56,010 bases of DNA from Bacteroidaceae bacterium (lineage in GTDB: Bacteria; Bacteroidota; Bacteroidia; Bacteroidales; Bacteroidaceae): contig JAFZGA010000007.1 in NCBI GenBank assembly GCA_017555585.1, positions 1-56,010 on the forward strand. Reading direction: 5' to 3'. The notes under the pieces are model-generated. The model had not been told where the DNA came from, searched no databases, and saw only the letters and a program-made list of their open reading frames with translations. Both the position numbers and the translations under genes were made by a program. Of this stretch, positions 43,838 to 55,734 are shown one piece after another; the first letter of the stretch is position 1; every line of letters starts with the position of its first letter.

Positions 43838-44866
43838 ATGAATAGGTATTATTATTTAATGTGTCTGTTTATGTCGTTATCTTTTTTTCAGTGCTGCTCA
43901 TATAATGAAAAAGAGAAAGGGAATGATTTGCAAGGTGTTTGGATGCTGAAAAAGATAATATTCCCAACAGGGTATGAAGTCGATTATCCAAACAGCAGAG
44001 GTTATGTGCGTTGTAAAATATATGATGCCGACAGCAGTTTCTATCAGGTAGAACTTCTTTCTGTGGGGAATGAAACAATAATAGTGCCACTTGAACTTGA
44101 ACGTTACACATTTATACATGATGTGACAGATACTTTGCTTGTTGAGAATGGACGATACATGCGACATTTTTGTTTGACAAGCGATACCACATACACCGTA
44201 TTCAACAATCTGGAGCAAGAAATATGGGTGAAGTCGAATGATATGACAGAAAATCGTAAGGAGGAAATACGTACTATTGTCAAAAGGAATATAGAGACAT
44301 ATGAAGATGATATAAAGAATTTTGTTTTTTCAACAAGTGAAAGAAAACTTGAAAGGAAGAGCCGCAACCTGCTTTTTGTCATTGCCAATCTTGTTCTTTT
44401 GGCAATATTACTTGCATTGTACATGCGCAGTGTCATAAAGAAAAACAAGGTTATAAAGCGTGAACTGGAACTTATTGAGGAACAGAACAGATTAAGACCT
44501 CAGCCTGTCATTCAGGCTATGAGACAAGTAGAGCAAGAGTTTTTCTCATCTGATTATTACCATGCTTTGCGCGGAAAGATAGAGAGTGGGGAGGTGTTGA
44601 AACAAGAAGATCTTGACGAACTTGAACAACATATAAAGCCTCTGTATCCCAATTTTTCAACTCGACTCCATTCGTTGTACAGCATGTCTGTACATGAATA
44701 CCAGGTTTGTCTCTTGCTTAAGATCAATATCTCGCCATCACAGATAGCAAGTGCCCTTTGTCGCGAGGTAAGCAGTATAAGCAGTACGCGTAGCCGGTTG
44801 TACAGCAAGGTCTTTGGAAAGAAAGGAAGTTCCAAGGAGTGGGATGCGTTTATCGCAACACTTTGA
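43838..44866 (+). CDS. Membrane-spanning one-component HTH regulator
   Basis: A 342-residue protein with an N-terminal export signal (LMCLFMSLSFFQCCSYNE), an outside beta-rich domain (~25-150, opening DLQGVWMLKKIIFPTG), one membrane segment at ~177-196 (VIANLVLLAILLALYM), a cytoplasmic coiled-coil-like stretch (IKRELELIEEQNRLRP) and a C-terminal HTH (EYQVCLLLKINISPSQIASA, then REVSSISSTRSRLYSKVFGK). The HTH end resembles that of TPR-HTH regulators in Bacteroides. This is the layout of a sensor that binds DNA while in the membrane. The next gene encodes a secreted protein similar to its outside domain. Ligand and targets are unknown. Confidence 0.78.
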   Translation: MNRYYYLMCLFMSLSFFQCCSYNEKEKGNDLQGVWMLKKIIFPTGYEVDYPNSRGYVRCKIYDADSSFYQVELLSVGNETIIVPLELERYTFIHDVTDTLLVENGRYMRHFCLTSDTTYTVFNNLEQEIWVKSNDMTENRKEEIRTIVKRNIETYEDDIKNFVFSTSERKLERKSRNLLFVIANLVLLAILLALYMRSVIKKNKVIKRELELIEEQNRLRPQPVIQAMRQVEQEFFSSDYYHALRGKIESGEVLKQEDLDELEQHIKPLYPNFSTRLHSLYSMSVHEYQVCLLLKINISPSQIASALCREVSSISSTRSRLYSKVFGKKGSSKEWDAFIATL

Positions 44867-44893
44867 TGTCGGAAAAACTTAGTGTATCCGTTT

Positions 44894-44910
44894 TGCAAAC
44901 AATGTGCAAA
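44894..44910. promoter_or_regulatory. Candidate activator site: TGCAAA-N5-TGCAAA
   Basis: TGCAAA at 44894-44899 and again at 44905-44910, 11-bp period. Its end is 33 bases before the -7 box of the following gene, the same distance as at 43774/43807. Confidence 0.6.
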
Positions 44911-44918
44911 CTTCGTTT

Positions 44919-44950
44919 TTTGTGATCCGGCAAATAGATTGTTACATTTG
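44919..44950 (+). promoter_or_regulatory. Promoter of the secreted sensor-like gene
   Basis: TTTG (44919-44922) and TACATTTG (44943-44950) at exactly 20-nt spacing; transcription should start around 44957 and the ATG is at 44976. Confidence 0.7.
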
Positions 44951-44975
44951 CAGCGCCGTTTTTAATGTCGTTAAT

Positions 44976-45479
44976 ATGAAAAACTATTGTTTAAGGAACA
45001 TTGTGCTGATACTGCTATTCTGCATGGCGGTACCGGTGTCGGCACAAAGAACAGAAAAGACAGTTCCTGACGAGGAACTTAAAGGTGTCTGGGTGTATAC
45101 TTCGTACAAGGTCGGCGACAAAATGTTCGGCAACGATTTTCATTCAATAAAGATTTACGGTGAGAATGGTGAGTATTGCTGTGCAAGAGCACAAAAACTG
45201 CGATGTGGTACATACAGAATTCTTCCTGTAGATTATGGGACATATGTTTTCAGAAATGGAGAATATACAGAATGTGGACGTAAAGGAAATCTGAATCTCG
45301 TCTCTTCTACGGAATTTAATGGAATGTATATCGGTCGCTTGGAATGCTGGGAAAAAGTAGAGGATTTTCCTCAGGAGTTGAAGCAGTATATTGTAAATGA
45401 ATGCCGTAAGGCTGTTCTTGGCGACGATATGGAATTACAGAATCTTATGGAACGTTACTGGATAAAGAGAAAAAGATAA
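44976..45479 (+). CDS. Secreted protein related to the regulator's sensor domain
   Basis: A 167-residue exported protein (signal peptide cut near VSAQR) with a lipocalin-like or similar beta domain. It aligns with the outside domain of the preceding regulator: ELKGVWVYTSYK versus DLQGVWMLKKI, KIYGENGEY versus KIYDADSSF, PVDYGTYVFRNGEY versus PLELERYTFIHD, and a WEK/WVK strand near the end followed by a helix. It may bind the same ligand or compete with the sensor (inference). Start at the ATG 44976, which lies behind a good promoter. Confidence 0.72.
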   Translation: MKNYCLRNIVLILLFCMAVPVSAQRTEKTVPDEELKGVWVYTSYKVGDKMFGNDFHSIKIYGENGEYCCARAQKLRCGTYRILPVDYGTYVFRNGEYTECGRKGNLNLVSSTEFNGMYIGRLECWEKVEDFPQELKQYIVNECRKAVLGDDMELQNLMERYWIKRKR

Positions 45480-45631
45480 CAGCAGAACATTGTGCATGAT
45501 CTGAATATTTGCATCAATTTGCTTTTTTATTTTAAAATAAGGAAAAAAAGTGCTAATTTTACAAAGTTTTATGCGCGCATGCACAGGTGCGCAAGAAGTG
45601 TTGTGACAATCAATAACTAATTTTAATATAA

Positions 45632-49690
<4,059 letters not shown>

Positions 49691-49699
49691 GAACTTTCT

Positions 49700-49747
49700 A
49701 AAAATCAAGAGTCCGGTTTCTTTCGAGTAACCGGACTCTTGATTTTT
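49700..49747 (+). terminator. Terminator after the beta-galactosidase gene
   Basis: AAAATCAAGAGTCCGGTT pairs fully with AACCGGACTCTTGATTTT around the loop TCTTTCGAGT, followed by T's; a strong 18-bp stem. Confidence 0.9.
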
Positions 49748-49801
49748 GTATATAATGGTGATTTAATTCCTTTATATAAAAAATATATAGAGTTTTATTG
49801 C

Positions 49802-49809
49802 TATCTTCG
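49802..49809 (+). promoter_or_regulatory. -7 box of the rfbCDB operon
   Basis: TATCTTCG at 49802-49809, 35 bases before the rfbC ATG; the -33 element is not clear. Confidence 0.5.
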
Positions 49810-49843
49810 CATATAATATAAATTTGAACGGTTTCGTTTCGGT

Positions 49844-50413
49844 ATGGAAGTAATAAAAACAGAAATTGAAGGTGTGGTGATTATCGAACCTCGTATCTTC
49901 AAAGACGATAGAGGATATTTCTATGAATCTTTCTCGCAACGTGAGTTTGAGGAGAAGGTATGTCGCACGATATTTGTGCAGGACAACCAGTCCAAATCAT
50001 CATACGGTGTTCTTCGTGGCCTGCACTTTCAAAAGCCGCCTTATTCCCAAAGCAAACTGGTGCGTTGCATAAAGGGCAAGGTGCTTGATGTTGCTGTTGA
50101 TATCAGGAAAGGCTCTCCCACATTCGGGAAACATGTGGCTGTTGAATTGAGCGAAGAGAACCATCGTCAATTGTTTATACCTCGTGGCTTTGCACATGGT
50201 TTTGCAGTGTTGAGCGATGAAGCCGTCTTCCAATACAAATGCGATAATTTCTATAACAAAGAGAGCGAAGGTGCAATTGCATGGAACGATCCGGAACTTG
50301 CCATAGACTGGAGAATTCCTGCAGAAAGCATTATACTCTCTGAAAAAGACAAACAGAACAGGAACATAGCTGACGCTGATTTCTTGTTTGACTATAACGA
50401 AAAGCTGTATTGA
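49844..50413 (+). CDS. rfbC: dTDP-4-dehydrorhamnose 3,5-epimerase
   Basis: A 189-residue cupin-fold epimerase acting on dTDP-4-keto-6-deoxyglucose. It shows the usual RIFKDDRGYFYESFSQREF, the QDNQSKSSYGVLRGLHFQ motif with the catalytic His, and FIPRGFAHGFAVLSDEAVFQ near the end. First gene of the rfbC-D-B operon; rfbD starts 1 base after its stop. Confidence 0.96.
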   Translation: MEVIKTEIEGVVIIEPRIFKDDRGYFYESFSQREFEEKVCRTIFVQDNQSKSSYGVLRGLHFQKPPYSQSKLVRCIKGKVLDVAVDIRKGSPTFGKHVAVELSEENHRQLFIPRGFAHGFAVLSDEAVFQYKCDNFYNKESEGAIAWNDPELAIDWRIPAESIILSEKDKQNRNIADADFLFDYNEKLY

Positions 50414-50414
50414 T

Positions 50415-51287
50415 ATGAATATACTTGTAACAGGAGCAAAAGGCCAGTTGGGTTGTGAGATGCAACGCCTTGGAATGGTCTCGCCCAACAACTATTTCTT
50501 TACTGACGTTGCAGAGCTTGACATCACTGACGCACAGGCAGTAATGAATGCAGTCAAGGCTGCTTCGATAGATGTAATAGTGAACTGCGCCGCATACACC
50601 AATGTGGACAAGGCAGAAAGCGACGAGGCTACAGCAGAACTTATAAACGCTACAGCTGTAGGCAATCTTGCGCGTGCAATGAAAGAGGTTGGAGGAACAT
50701 TGTTCCATGTATCTACCGACTATGTGTTCGGTTGCGACGGAAATACACCTCGTACAGAGGGTATGCCTCTGAACCCGCTTGGCGTATATGGACGTACCAA
50801 GTTACACGGCGAGCAGGCAATTCTTGAAAGCGGTTGTAAGGCTATTATAATCCGTACTGCATGGTTGTATAGCGAATTCGGCAACAACTTCCTTAAGACA
50901 ATGATGCGTCTGACAGCAGAAAAGGAGCAGTTGAATGTAGTATTCGACCAGGTGGGAACACCCACTTATGCCGGCGACCTTGCCCTTGCTATATTCTCAA
51001 TAATTGAGGCTGGTGTATATGAAGGAAACGAAGGCATATACCATTTCTCGAACGAGGGTGTATGTTCATGGTACGACTTTGCTGTTGAGATAGCCACTGC
51101 GGCAGGAAATACGGCATGTCGTATAAATCCATGTCACAGCAGCGAATTCCCATCACCGGTGACACGCCCGTCATACTCGGTGCTTGACAAGACAAAGATA
51201 AAGAATACATTTGACATAGATATTCCGCATTGGAGAGAATCTATGGAGTATTGTATAAAGAGAATCAAAGCCCAAAACAACAAATAA
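50415..51287 (+). CDS. rfbD: dTDP-4-dehydrorhamnose reductase
   Basis: A 290-residue short-chain reductase that makes dTDP-L-rhamnose. It has NILVTGAKGQLGCEMQRLG at the N-terminus, STDYVFGCDGNTPRTEG, and the YxxxK motif in GVYGRTKLHGEQ. The start at 50415 is preferred to the upstream in-frame ATG at 50388 inside rfbC. rfbB starts 4 bases downstream. Confidence 0.96.
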   Translation: MNILVTGAKGQLGCEMQRLGMVSPNNYFFTDVAELDITDAQAVMNAVKAASIDVIVNCAAYTNVDKAESDEATAELINATAVGNLARAMKEVGGTLFHVSTDYVFGCDGNTPRTEGMPLNPLGVYGRTKLHGEQAILESGCKAIIIRTAWLYSEFGNNFLKTMMRLTAEKEQLNVVFDQVGTPTYAGDLALAIFSIIEAGVYEGNEGIYHFSNEGVCSWYDFAVEIATAAGNTACRINPCHSSEFPSPVTRPSYSVLDKTKIKNTFDIDIPHWRESMEYCIKRIKAQNNK

Positions 51288-51291
51288 AGAT

Positions 51292-52428
51292 ATGAAACGC
51301 AATATAATAGTCACCGGCGGTGCCGGTTTTATCGGAAGCCACGTCGTGCGCCTTTTCGTGAACAAATATCCCGAATACCATATAATCAATGTCGACAAGC
51401 TCACATACGCAGGTAACCTTGCAAACCTAAAGGATATTGAGGACAAACCTAACTATACATTCTTCAAGGCAGACATCTGCGACTTCGATGCAATGTATAA
51501 TCTTATGATAGAACACAAGGTAGACGGTATCATCCACCTTGCTGCCGAAAGCCATGTCGACCGTTCAATCAAGGATCCTTTCACATTCGCACGCACAAAT
51601 GTAATGGGTACTCTTTCTCTTCTACAGGCAGCAAAGCTCTATTGGGAGTCGTTGCCCGAGAAGTATGAAGGCAAACGTTTCTATCATATCTCAACCGATG
51701 AGGTCTATGGTGCATTGGAACTCAGCCATCCCGAGGGAATAGAGCCTCCTTTCACCACAACAGCATCATCCGGTGAACATCACTTGGCATACGGCGAGGA
51801 TTTCTTCTATGAGACAACAAAGTACAATCCTCACAGCCCATATTCGGCATCAAAGGCAAGCAGCGACCACTTTGTACGCGCATTCCACGACACATACGGC
51901 ATGCCTACAATCGTTACCAACTGCTCTAACAACTACGGTCCTTATCAGTTCCCCGAGAAGCTGATTCCGCTATTCATCAATAACATACGTCACTGCAAGC
52001 CATTGCCTGTATACGGCAAGGGCGAGAATGTGCGTGACTGGCTGTATGTTGTAGACCATGCACGTGCCATTGATGTCATTTTCCACAACGGCAAGGTTGC
52101 CGACACATATAACATCGGCGGCTTCAATGAGTGGAAGAATATCGACATAATAAAGGTTATTATAAAGACTGTTGACCGCATGCTCGGTAACCCCGAAGGT
52201 GCATCGCTCGACCTCATCACATATGTTACCGACCGTGCCGGCCACGACCTGCGTTATGCCATTGACTCAACCAAGTTGCAGAAGGAACTCGGTTGGGAAC
52301 CAAGCCTGCAGTTCGAAGAGGGTATTGAAAAGACCGTACAGTGGTATCTCGACAACCAGCCTTGGATAGACAACATCACAAGCGGTGAGTATGAGAAGTA
52401 TTACGACGAGATGTATAAAGGCAGATAA
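51292..52428 (+). CDS. rfbB: dTDP-glucose 4,6-dehydratase
   Basis: A 378-residue NAD-dependent enzyme converting dTDP-glucose to the 4-keto-6-deoxy sugar. TGGAGFIGSHVVRLF binds NAD; the active site has STDEVYGAL and the Y-x3-K pair in PYSASKASSDHFVRAF, plus NNYGPYQFPEKLIPLFI. It completes the rfbC-D-B operon; together with rfbA at 41.0 kb all four enzymes for dTDP-L-rhamnose are present. Confidence 0.96.
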   Translation: MKRNIIVTGGAGFIGSHVVRLFVNKYPEYHIINVDKLTYAGNLANLKDIEDKPNYTFFKADICDFDAMYNLMIEHKVDGIIHLAAESHVDRSIKDPFTFARTNVMGTLSLLQAAKLYWESLPEKYEGKRFYHISTDEVYGALELSHPEGIEPPFTTTASSGEHHLAYGEDFFYETTKYNPHSPYSASKASSDHFVRAFHDTYGMPTIVTNCSNNYGPYQFPEKLIPLFINNIRHCKPLPVYGKGENVRDWLYVVDHARAIDVIFHNGKVADTYNIGGFNEWKNIDIIKVIIKTVDRMLGNPEGASLDLITYVTDRAGHDLRYAIDSTKLQKELGWEPSLQFEEGIEKTVQWYLDNQPWIDNITSGEYEKYYDEMYKGR

Positions 52429-52445
52429 CGGAAATAGGGAAACAC

Positions 52446-52476
52446 ACAGCAGAGAGATAAATATCCCGCTGTTTTC
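52446..52476 (+). terminator. Weak hairpin after rfbB
   Basis: ACAGC (52446-52450) and GCTGT (52468-52472) with GATA/TATC inside, then four T's, 18 bases after the rfbB stop. Probably ends the rfb transcript, though the stem is interrupted. Confidence 0.4.
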
Positions 52477-52586
52477 ATGATTGAAATTCAGCAAATAACC
52501 GATTAATATTCTTGTTTGGTATATTTGTTATAATTTTTATCTTTTTTCAAACAGATTGTTGTGGATTTTTCACTATATTTGTATTG

Positions 52587-52680
52587 CTCTTTAAGATAAA
52601 GGGTAAAATAGTATAGTTTTTTCTTAGTTGTTTAGTAAATGTGAAGAGTACTACTTTGTGAAAAGTGGTACTCTTTTTTA
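52587..52680 (+). ncRNA. Candidate small RNA with own promoter and terminator
   Basis: A -7 box TATATTTG at 52574-52581 is followed, after about 60 bases with no open frame, by a strong terminator: AGAGTACTACTTT (52645-52657) pairs with AAAGTGGTACTCT (52662-52674, one G-T pair) and then six T's. The expected transcript is about 90 nt and starts near 52587. The -33 element is poor. It could instead be the true 3' end of the rfb transcript. Confidence 0.45.
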
Positions 52681-52717
52681 GGTAATAATATAGATGTTGA
52701 CCCACCATCCTTGGACT

Positions 52718-52846
52718 GTGTCATCCCAAGCGAGCGCAGCGACGAAAGTTCAATTCGACAATGCTTGTAGCAATTAGTCACGCTTAGTGCAGGCGTAGCT
52801 TGCACTAAGCGTGTGATGCGGTAAACAAACATTGTTAAATATCTCT
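52718..52846 (+). repeat. Repeat A, copy 1 (~129 bp, hairpin-forming)
   Basis: Starts TGTGTCATCCC and ends AAATATCTC. It contains a perfect 13-bp inverted repeat, CACGCTTAGTGCA (52779-52791) and TGCACTAAGCGTG (52801-52813), nested inside a second pair, GACAATGCTTG and CAAACATTGTT. Copy 2 is at 53392-53520; the two agree over most of their length. Confidence 0.75.
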
Positions 52847-52869
52847 AAAACAATGTATGAGATTTGTCC

Positions 52870-52920
52870 GTCGTGGCGGATATGCTATCCGGCACGCTTG
52901 AGTATCAGGGTTTGCAACCC
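52870..52920 (+). repeat. Repeat C, copy 1 (51 bp stem-loop)
   Basis: CGTG-g-CGGATA-tgc-TATCCG-g-CACG forms a stem, followed by TTGAGTATCAGGGTTTG. An inverted copy (about 80% identical by eye) is at 55543-55593; there the stem reads CATG/CATG instead of CGTG/CACG, a compensatory change. Confidence 0.65.
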
Positions 52921-52928
52921 GTAAAATG

Positions 52929-53031
52929 TATTCCACTGCAGTTTTTAACCTTAATGCTTTTGTTGTTTATTCTTTTTGTAGTCTTTCTTTTGTGTACTTT
53001 GGTCGCGCCAAAGTACACAAAGCGCCCGGCA
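52929..53031 (+). repeat. Repeat B, copy 1 (~103 bp with palindromic end)
   Basis: Runs from TATTCCACTGCAG to AAAGCGCCCGGCA. Near its end TGTGTACTTTGG (52991-53002) pairs perfectly with CCAAAGTACACA (53008-53019) around TCGCG. Copy 2 is at 55735-55835 in the same orientation. Confidence 0.75.
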
Positions 53032-53067
53032 CAGAGTAAAAATAGTCGCAATGTTCTTCGTAACGTT

Positions 53068-53316
53068 GACAATACCGCCTTATCGCATCCCGTGCAGTGC
53101 AAACTGCGTCTGCACTGCGCACGACTATATGCTGGCGGTATTGTCGATTTGCAAGCAAATTCGTGCCACGTTGTGAGCACTCAGCCGAACATTGCTTGTC
53201 GCTTAAGCCTTTTCGTTTCTGTTCAGGCGCTCCGGGACTTGTGCGGTTTAGCGTTGTTGAAAAATATAACGCTACCGCACTTTAAACATGTCCTCGCTTA
53301 CTCCTGAACAGAAACG
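53068..53316. repeat. Cluster D: nested palindromes
   Basis: Three inverted-repeat systems in 250 bases: GACAATACCGCC (53068-53079) with GGCGGTATTGTC (53134-53145), enclosing GCAGTGCA/TGCACTGC; CGTTTCTGTTCAGG (53214-53227) with CCTGAACAGAAACG (53303-53316); and, inside the latter, GTGCGGT..GCGTT with AACGC..ACCGCAC (53241-53280). All are perfect or near-perfect. Confidence 0.7.
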
Positions 53317-53391
53317 GACTTTCACTCTATTTTTAACAGTGCCGGATTTCTTTTAACATTACCTGGGGTGATGGAAATCCGCGAACGCGTA

Positions 53392-53520
53392 CCGTGTCAT
53401 CTCGCTGGAGCATACGCGACGAAAGTTCAGTTCGACAATGCTTGTAGCAATTAGTCACGCGTAGTGCAGGCGTAGCTTGCACCGCGTGGGATGCGGTAAA
53501 CAAGCATTGTCAAAGATCTC
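53392..53520 (+). repeat. Repeat A, copy 2 (~129 bp)
   Basis: Same as the copy at 52718. Its outer stem GACAATGCTTG (53434-53444) and CAAGCATTGTC (53501-53511) is perfect. The inner stem is CACGCG..GTGCA with TGCAC..CGCGTG: sequence differs from copy 1 but pairing is kept. Confidence 0.75.
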
Positions 53521-53601
53521 TGTATAACCCCGACACATCATTGCAAAAAAACATCAGCACCGCTTCATCGAACCGGTGCTGATATTTTATGTATCAAAAA
53601 C

Positions 53602-55395
53602 TTAATCAACCACAATCTTCACGCTCTTGTCGCCAATCTTTACAATAGCAACAGAGCCTTTTGAAAGGCCGCTTTGGATAGTAACACTGCCATTTGCAAT
53701 AACTGCAGTGCCTACAAACGTACCATCTGTTGTATAAACCTCAACATTTTCGCCTTCGAGTGAACAGTTTACTGTAACAGCACCGTTTGCTGATGTCACA
53801 AGCACCGCAACAGCAGGAATTTTTATAATATTGGTTGTATCGTCTTCGTCGCTTTCACCATTCTCAATCCAACAGAGTGTAGCATTTACTGTGTCGGAGT
53901 TTTCATATCCCTCTGCTGTTGCATATACACTGATGCTATATGTGGCAGATAGGTCAAATACATCGGTAAAATATGTTTTAGCATAGCTATTCGTTACCGT
54001 TGTGACAAATTCCGCATCAGGGGTATCGCACTCTATAGAAATTTTACCGGAATTGTATGAAATAATAGGTGTTTCACAAATTTTCACTTCAGGTTCTTCG
54101 GGTTTTTCAGGTTCTTCCGGTTCAACAACTTCTCCATCAAGTGTTACAATTGTTCCAAAACTGCTCCAGGGTTCGGTTGTCTTGTAATCGTTTATAGCCT
54201 CGGCAGGCACATGCAATGTCATATATTCAGGATATGATTCATTAAATGCATCACTTTCTGTTGATGGCACTATTGTTGCAAGGCAATATACGTCGACAAG
54301 ATTTTCGCATATTGCAAAAGCTGATGAACCAATACTTTTAACCCCACTACCAATTGTTGCGCTGGTAAGACCGGAGCAAAATGCGAACGCTCCACCTCCA
54401 ATGCTTGTAACGCTGTTAGGGATTGTTATGCTGGTAAGACCGGAGCAGCAATAGAACGCAGAACCTCCAATGGTTGTAACGCTGTTAGGGATTACGGTGT
54501 TTTTACACCCTGTAATCAATGTATTGGTAGAAGTTTCTATAATTGCATTACTATTATTTCTGCTATCATAAACAGGATTTTCTTCGGCTATAATTATGCT
54601 GGTAAGCCCGGAGCAATACAGGAACGCACATTCTCCAATGCTTTTAACGCTATTACCAATTGTTATGCTGGTAAGACCGGAGCAACCTGAGAACGCAAAA
54701 TTTCCAATGCTTGTAACGCTGTTAGGGATTGTTATGCTGGTAAGACCGGAGCAACGATCGAACGCTTGATTTCCAATGCTTGTAACGCTGTTAGGGATTG
54801 TTACGCTGGTAAGACCGGAGCAAAATGCGAACGCACCAAATCCAATGCTTGTAACGCTGTTAGGAATTGTTATGCTGATAAGCCCGGAGCAAACATTGAA
54901 CGCCCAATCTTCAATGCTTGTAACGCTATTACCAATTGTTATGCTTGTAAGCCCAGAGCAACCGTTGAACGCAGAATTTCCTATGCTTGTAACGCTGTTA
55001 CCTAAAACGATTTCTTCTATTGATGAATTTTCTTTAAACCAAGAACCAATAGTTGTACAATCCAACTCTACTTTTTTAATCTTGGAGCAACCCCAGAACG
55101 CGTTATATCCAATGCTTGTAACGCTGTTAGGTATTGTTATGCCGGTAAGACCGGAGCAATCACGGAACGCAGCATCTCCAATGCTTGTAACGCTGTATGT
55201 TACATCGTTGTGTACAATGGTTTCAGGAATAACAACACTACCGCTGTAATTTCCAGTTTCCTTTGCAATTACCGATGCTTGTTTTGCTTTAGTAATTACA
55301 TCGTATGTAATACCGTCAATAGTTACAGTTTCAGCCATAGCCGCCATGCTGCACAGAAGTAACAAAGCAGTAAAAAGTTGTTTTAGATTTTTCAT
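53602..55395 (-). CDS. BspA-like leucine-rich-repeat surface protein
   Basis: A 597-residue exported protein (signal peptide cut near AAMAE). Residues ~30-75 are a lead-in (VTIDGITYDVITKAKQASVI), then about twelve 23-residue TpLRR/BspA repeats of the form NSVTSIGxxAFxxCSGLTSI follow to ~residue 400. One repeat carries the insert ENPVYDSRNNSNAIIET and a LITGCKNTVIP segment seen in BspA proteins. A Pro/Glu linker (VEPEEPEKPEEPEVK), a CHB-like beta domain and a C-terminal tail (VEVYTTDGTFVGTAVI ... IVKIGDKSVKIVVD), similar to Bacteroidetes sorting tails, end the protein. BspA relatives bind host or bacterial surfaces. The LRR DNA has 69-bp near-identical repeats and sits alone among repeats. Start at the ATG 55395. 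Confidence 0.92.
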   Translation of the reverse strand: MKNLKQLFTALLLLCSMAAMAETVTIDGITYDVITKAKQASVIAKETGNYSGSVVIPETIVHNDVTYSVTSIGDAAFRDCSGLTGITIPNSVTSIGYNAFWGCSKIKKVELDCTTIGSWFKENSSIEEIVLGNSVTSIGNSAFNGCSGLTSITIGNSVTSIEDWAFNVCSGLISITIPNSVTSIGFGAFAFCSGLTSVTIPNSVTSIGNQAFDRCSGLTSITIPNSVTSIGNFAFSGCSGLTSITIGNSVKSIGECAFLYCSGLTSIIIAEENPVYDSRNNSNAIIETSTNTLITGCKNTVIPNSVTTIGGSAFYCCSGLTSITIPNSVTSIGGGAFAFCSGLTSATIGSGVKSIGSSAFAICENLVDVYCLATIVPSTESDAFNESYPEYMTLHVPAEAINDYKTTEPWSSFGTIVTLDGEVVEPEEPEKPEEPEVKICETPIISYNSGKISIECDTPDAEFVTTVTNSYAKTYFTDVFDLSATYSISVYATAEGYENSDTVNATLCWIENGESDEDDTTNIIKIPAVAVLVTSANGAVTVNCSLEGENVEVYTTDGTFVGTAVIANGSVTIQSGLSKGSVAIVKIGDKSVKIVVD

Positions 55396-55542
55396 AGATA
55401 TATTGTTTTGTATTAATAATTTCAATGTATTTGTTTATTCATTTCATGTTATGTTTGTAACAACTTGGTAAAGTTATAAAAAATATTAAATTAAAATATT
55501 GATTTGCAGTCGAGAAGTTAAATGTTTGTTTATGTCTTTTGG

Positions 55543-55593
55543 GGGGTACAAACCCTAATACTCAATCATGGCAGATAACATATCCGCCATGAC
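55543..55593 (-). repeat. Repeat C, copy 2 (inverted)
   Basis: On the minus strand it reads CATGGCGGATATG...ATTGAGTATTAGGGTTTG, matching the copy at 52870-52920 with about 10 differences in 51 bases. Its stem CATG..CGGATA/TATCTG..CATG is kept by compensating changes. Confidence 0.65.
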
Positions 55594-55734
55594 GTAAACA
55601 CCTTTTCCATCAGCATTGGTAATATCCCAAGGACGGCACAGTTGAAAAATCCAACGCAAGGCCGGTTGTTTTCAGGCCATTGTGCGAGGACTTTTTAAGA
55701 AAAATGCGGATATATAATATCCACGTGTCCGTTA

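Larger units (their letters stand above)
52681..53601. other. Repeat-rich non-coding region
   Basis: About 920 bases without a credible gene. It is built from repeat copies A1 (52718-52846), C1 (52870-52920), B1 (52929-53031), nested palindromes D (53068-53316) and A2 (53392-53520). The one long open frame (52864-53307) runs straight through repeats and palindromes and has no protein-like features. Confidence 0.75.

Noticed and set aside
45493-45525. Third TGCAAA-type site upstream of the beta-galactosidase
   Set aside because: The half-sites (TGCATG, TGCATC, TGCTTT) are poor, the spacings are 17 and 10, and the distance to the -7 box differs from the two good sites.
52864-53307. 147-codon open frame on plus
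   Set aside because: It runs through repeats C1, B1 and the D palindromes, has no ribosome-binding site and no protein family resemblance.
54776-55249. 157-codon open frame opposite the BspA-like gene
   Set aside because: Its own periodic sequence is just the antisense of the 69-bp LRR repeats.
53602-55395. CRISPR-like array
   Set aside because: The regular 69-bp repeats are coding LRR units with no unique spacers; no cas genes are present. No CRISPR array is visible elsewhere in the window.
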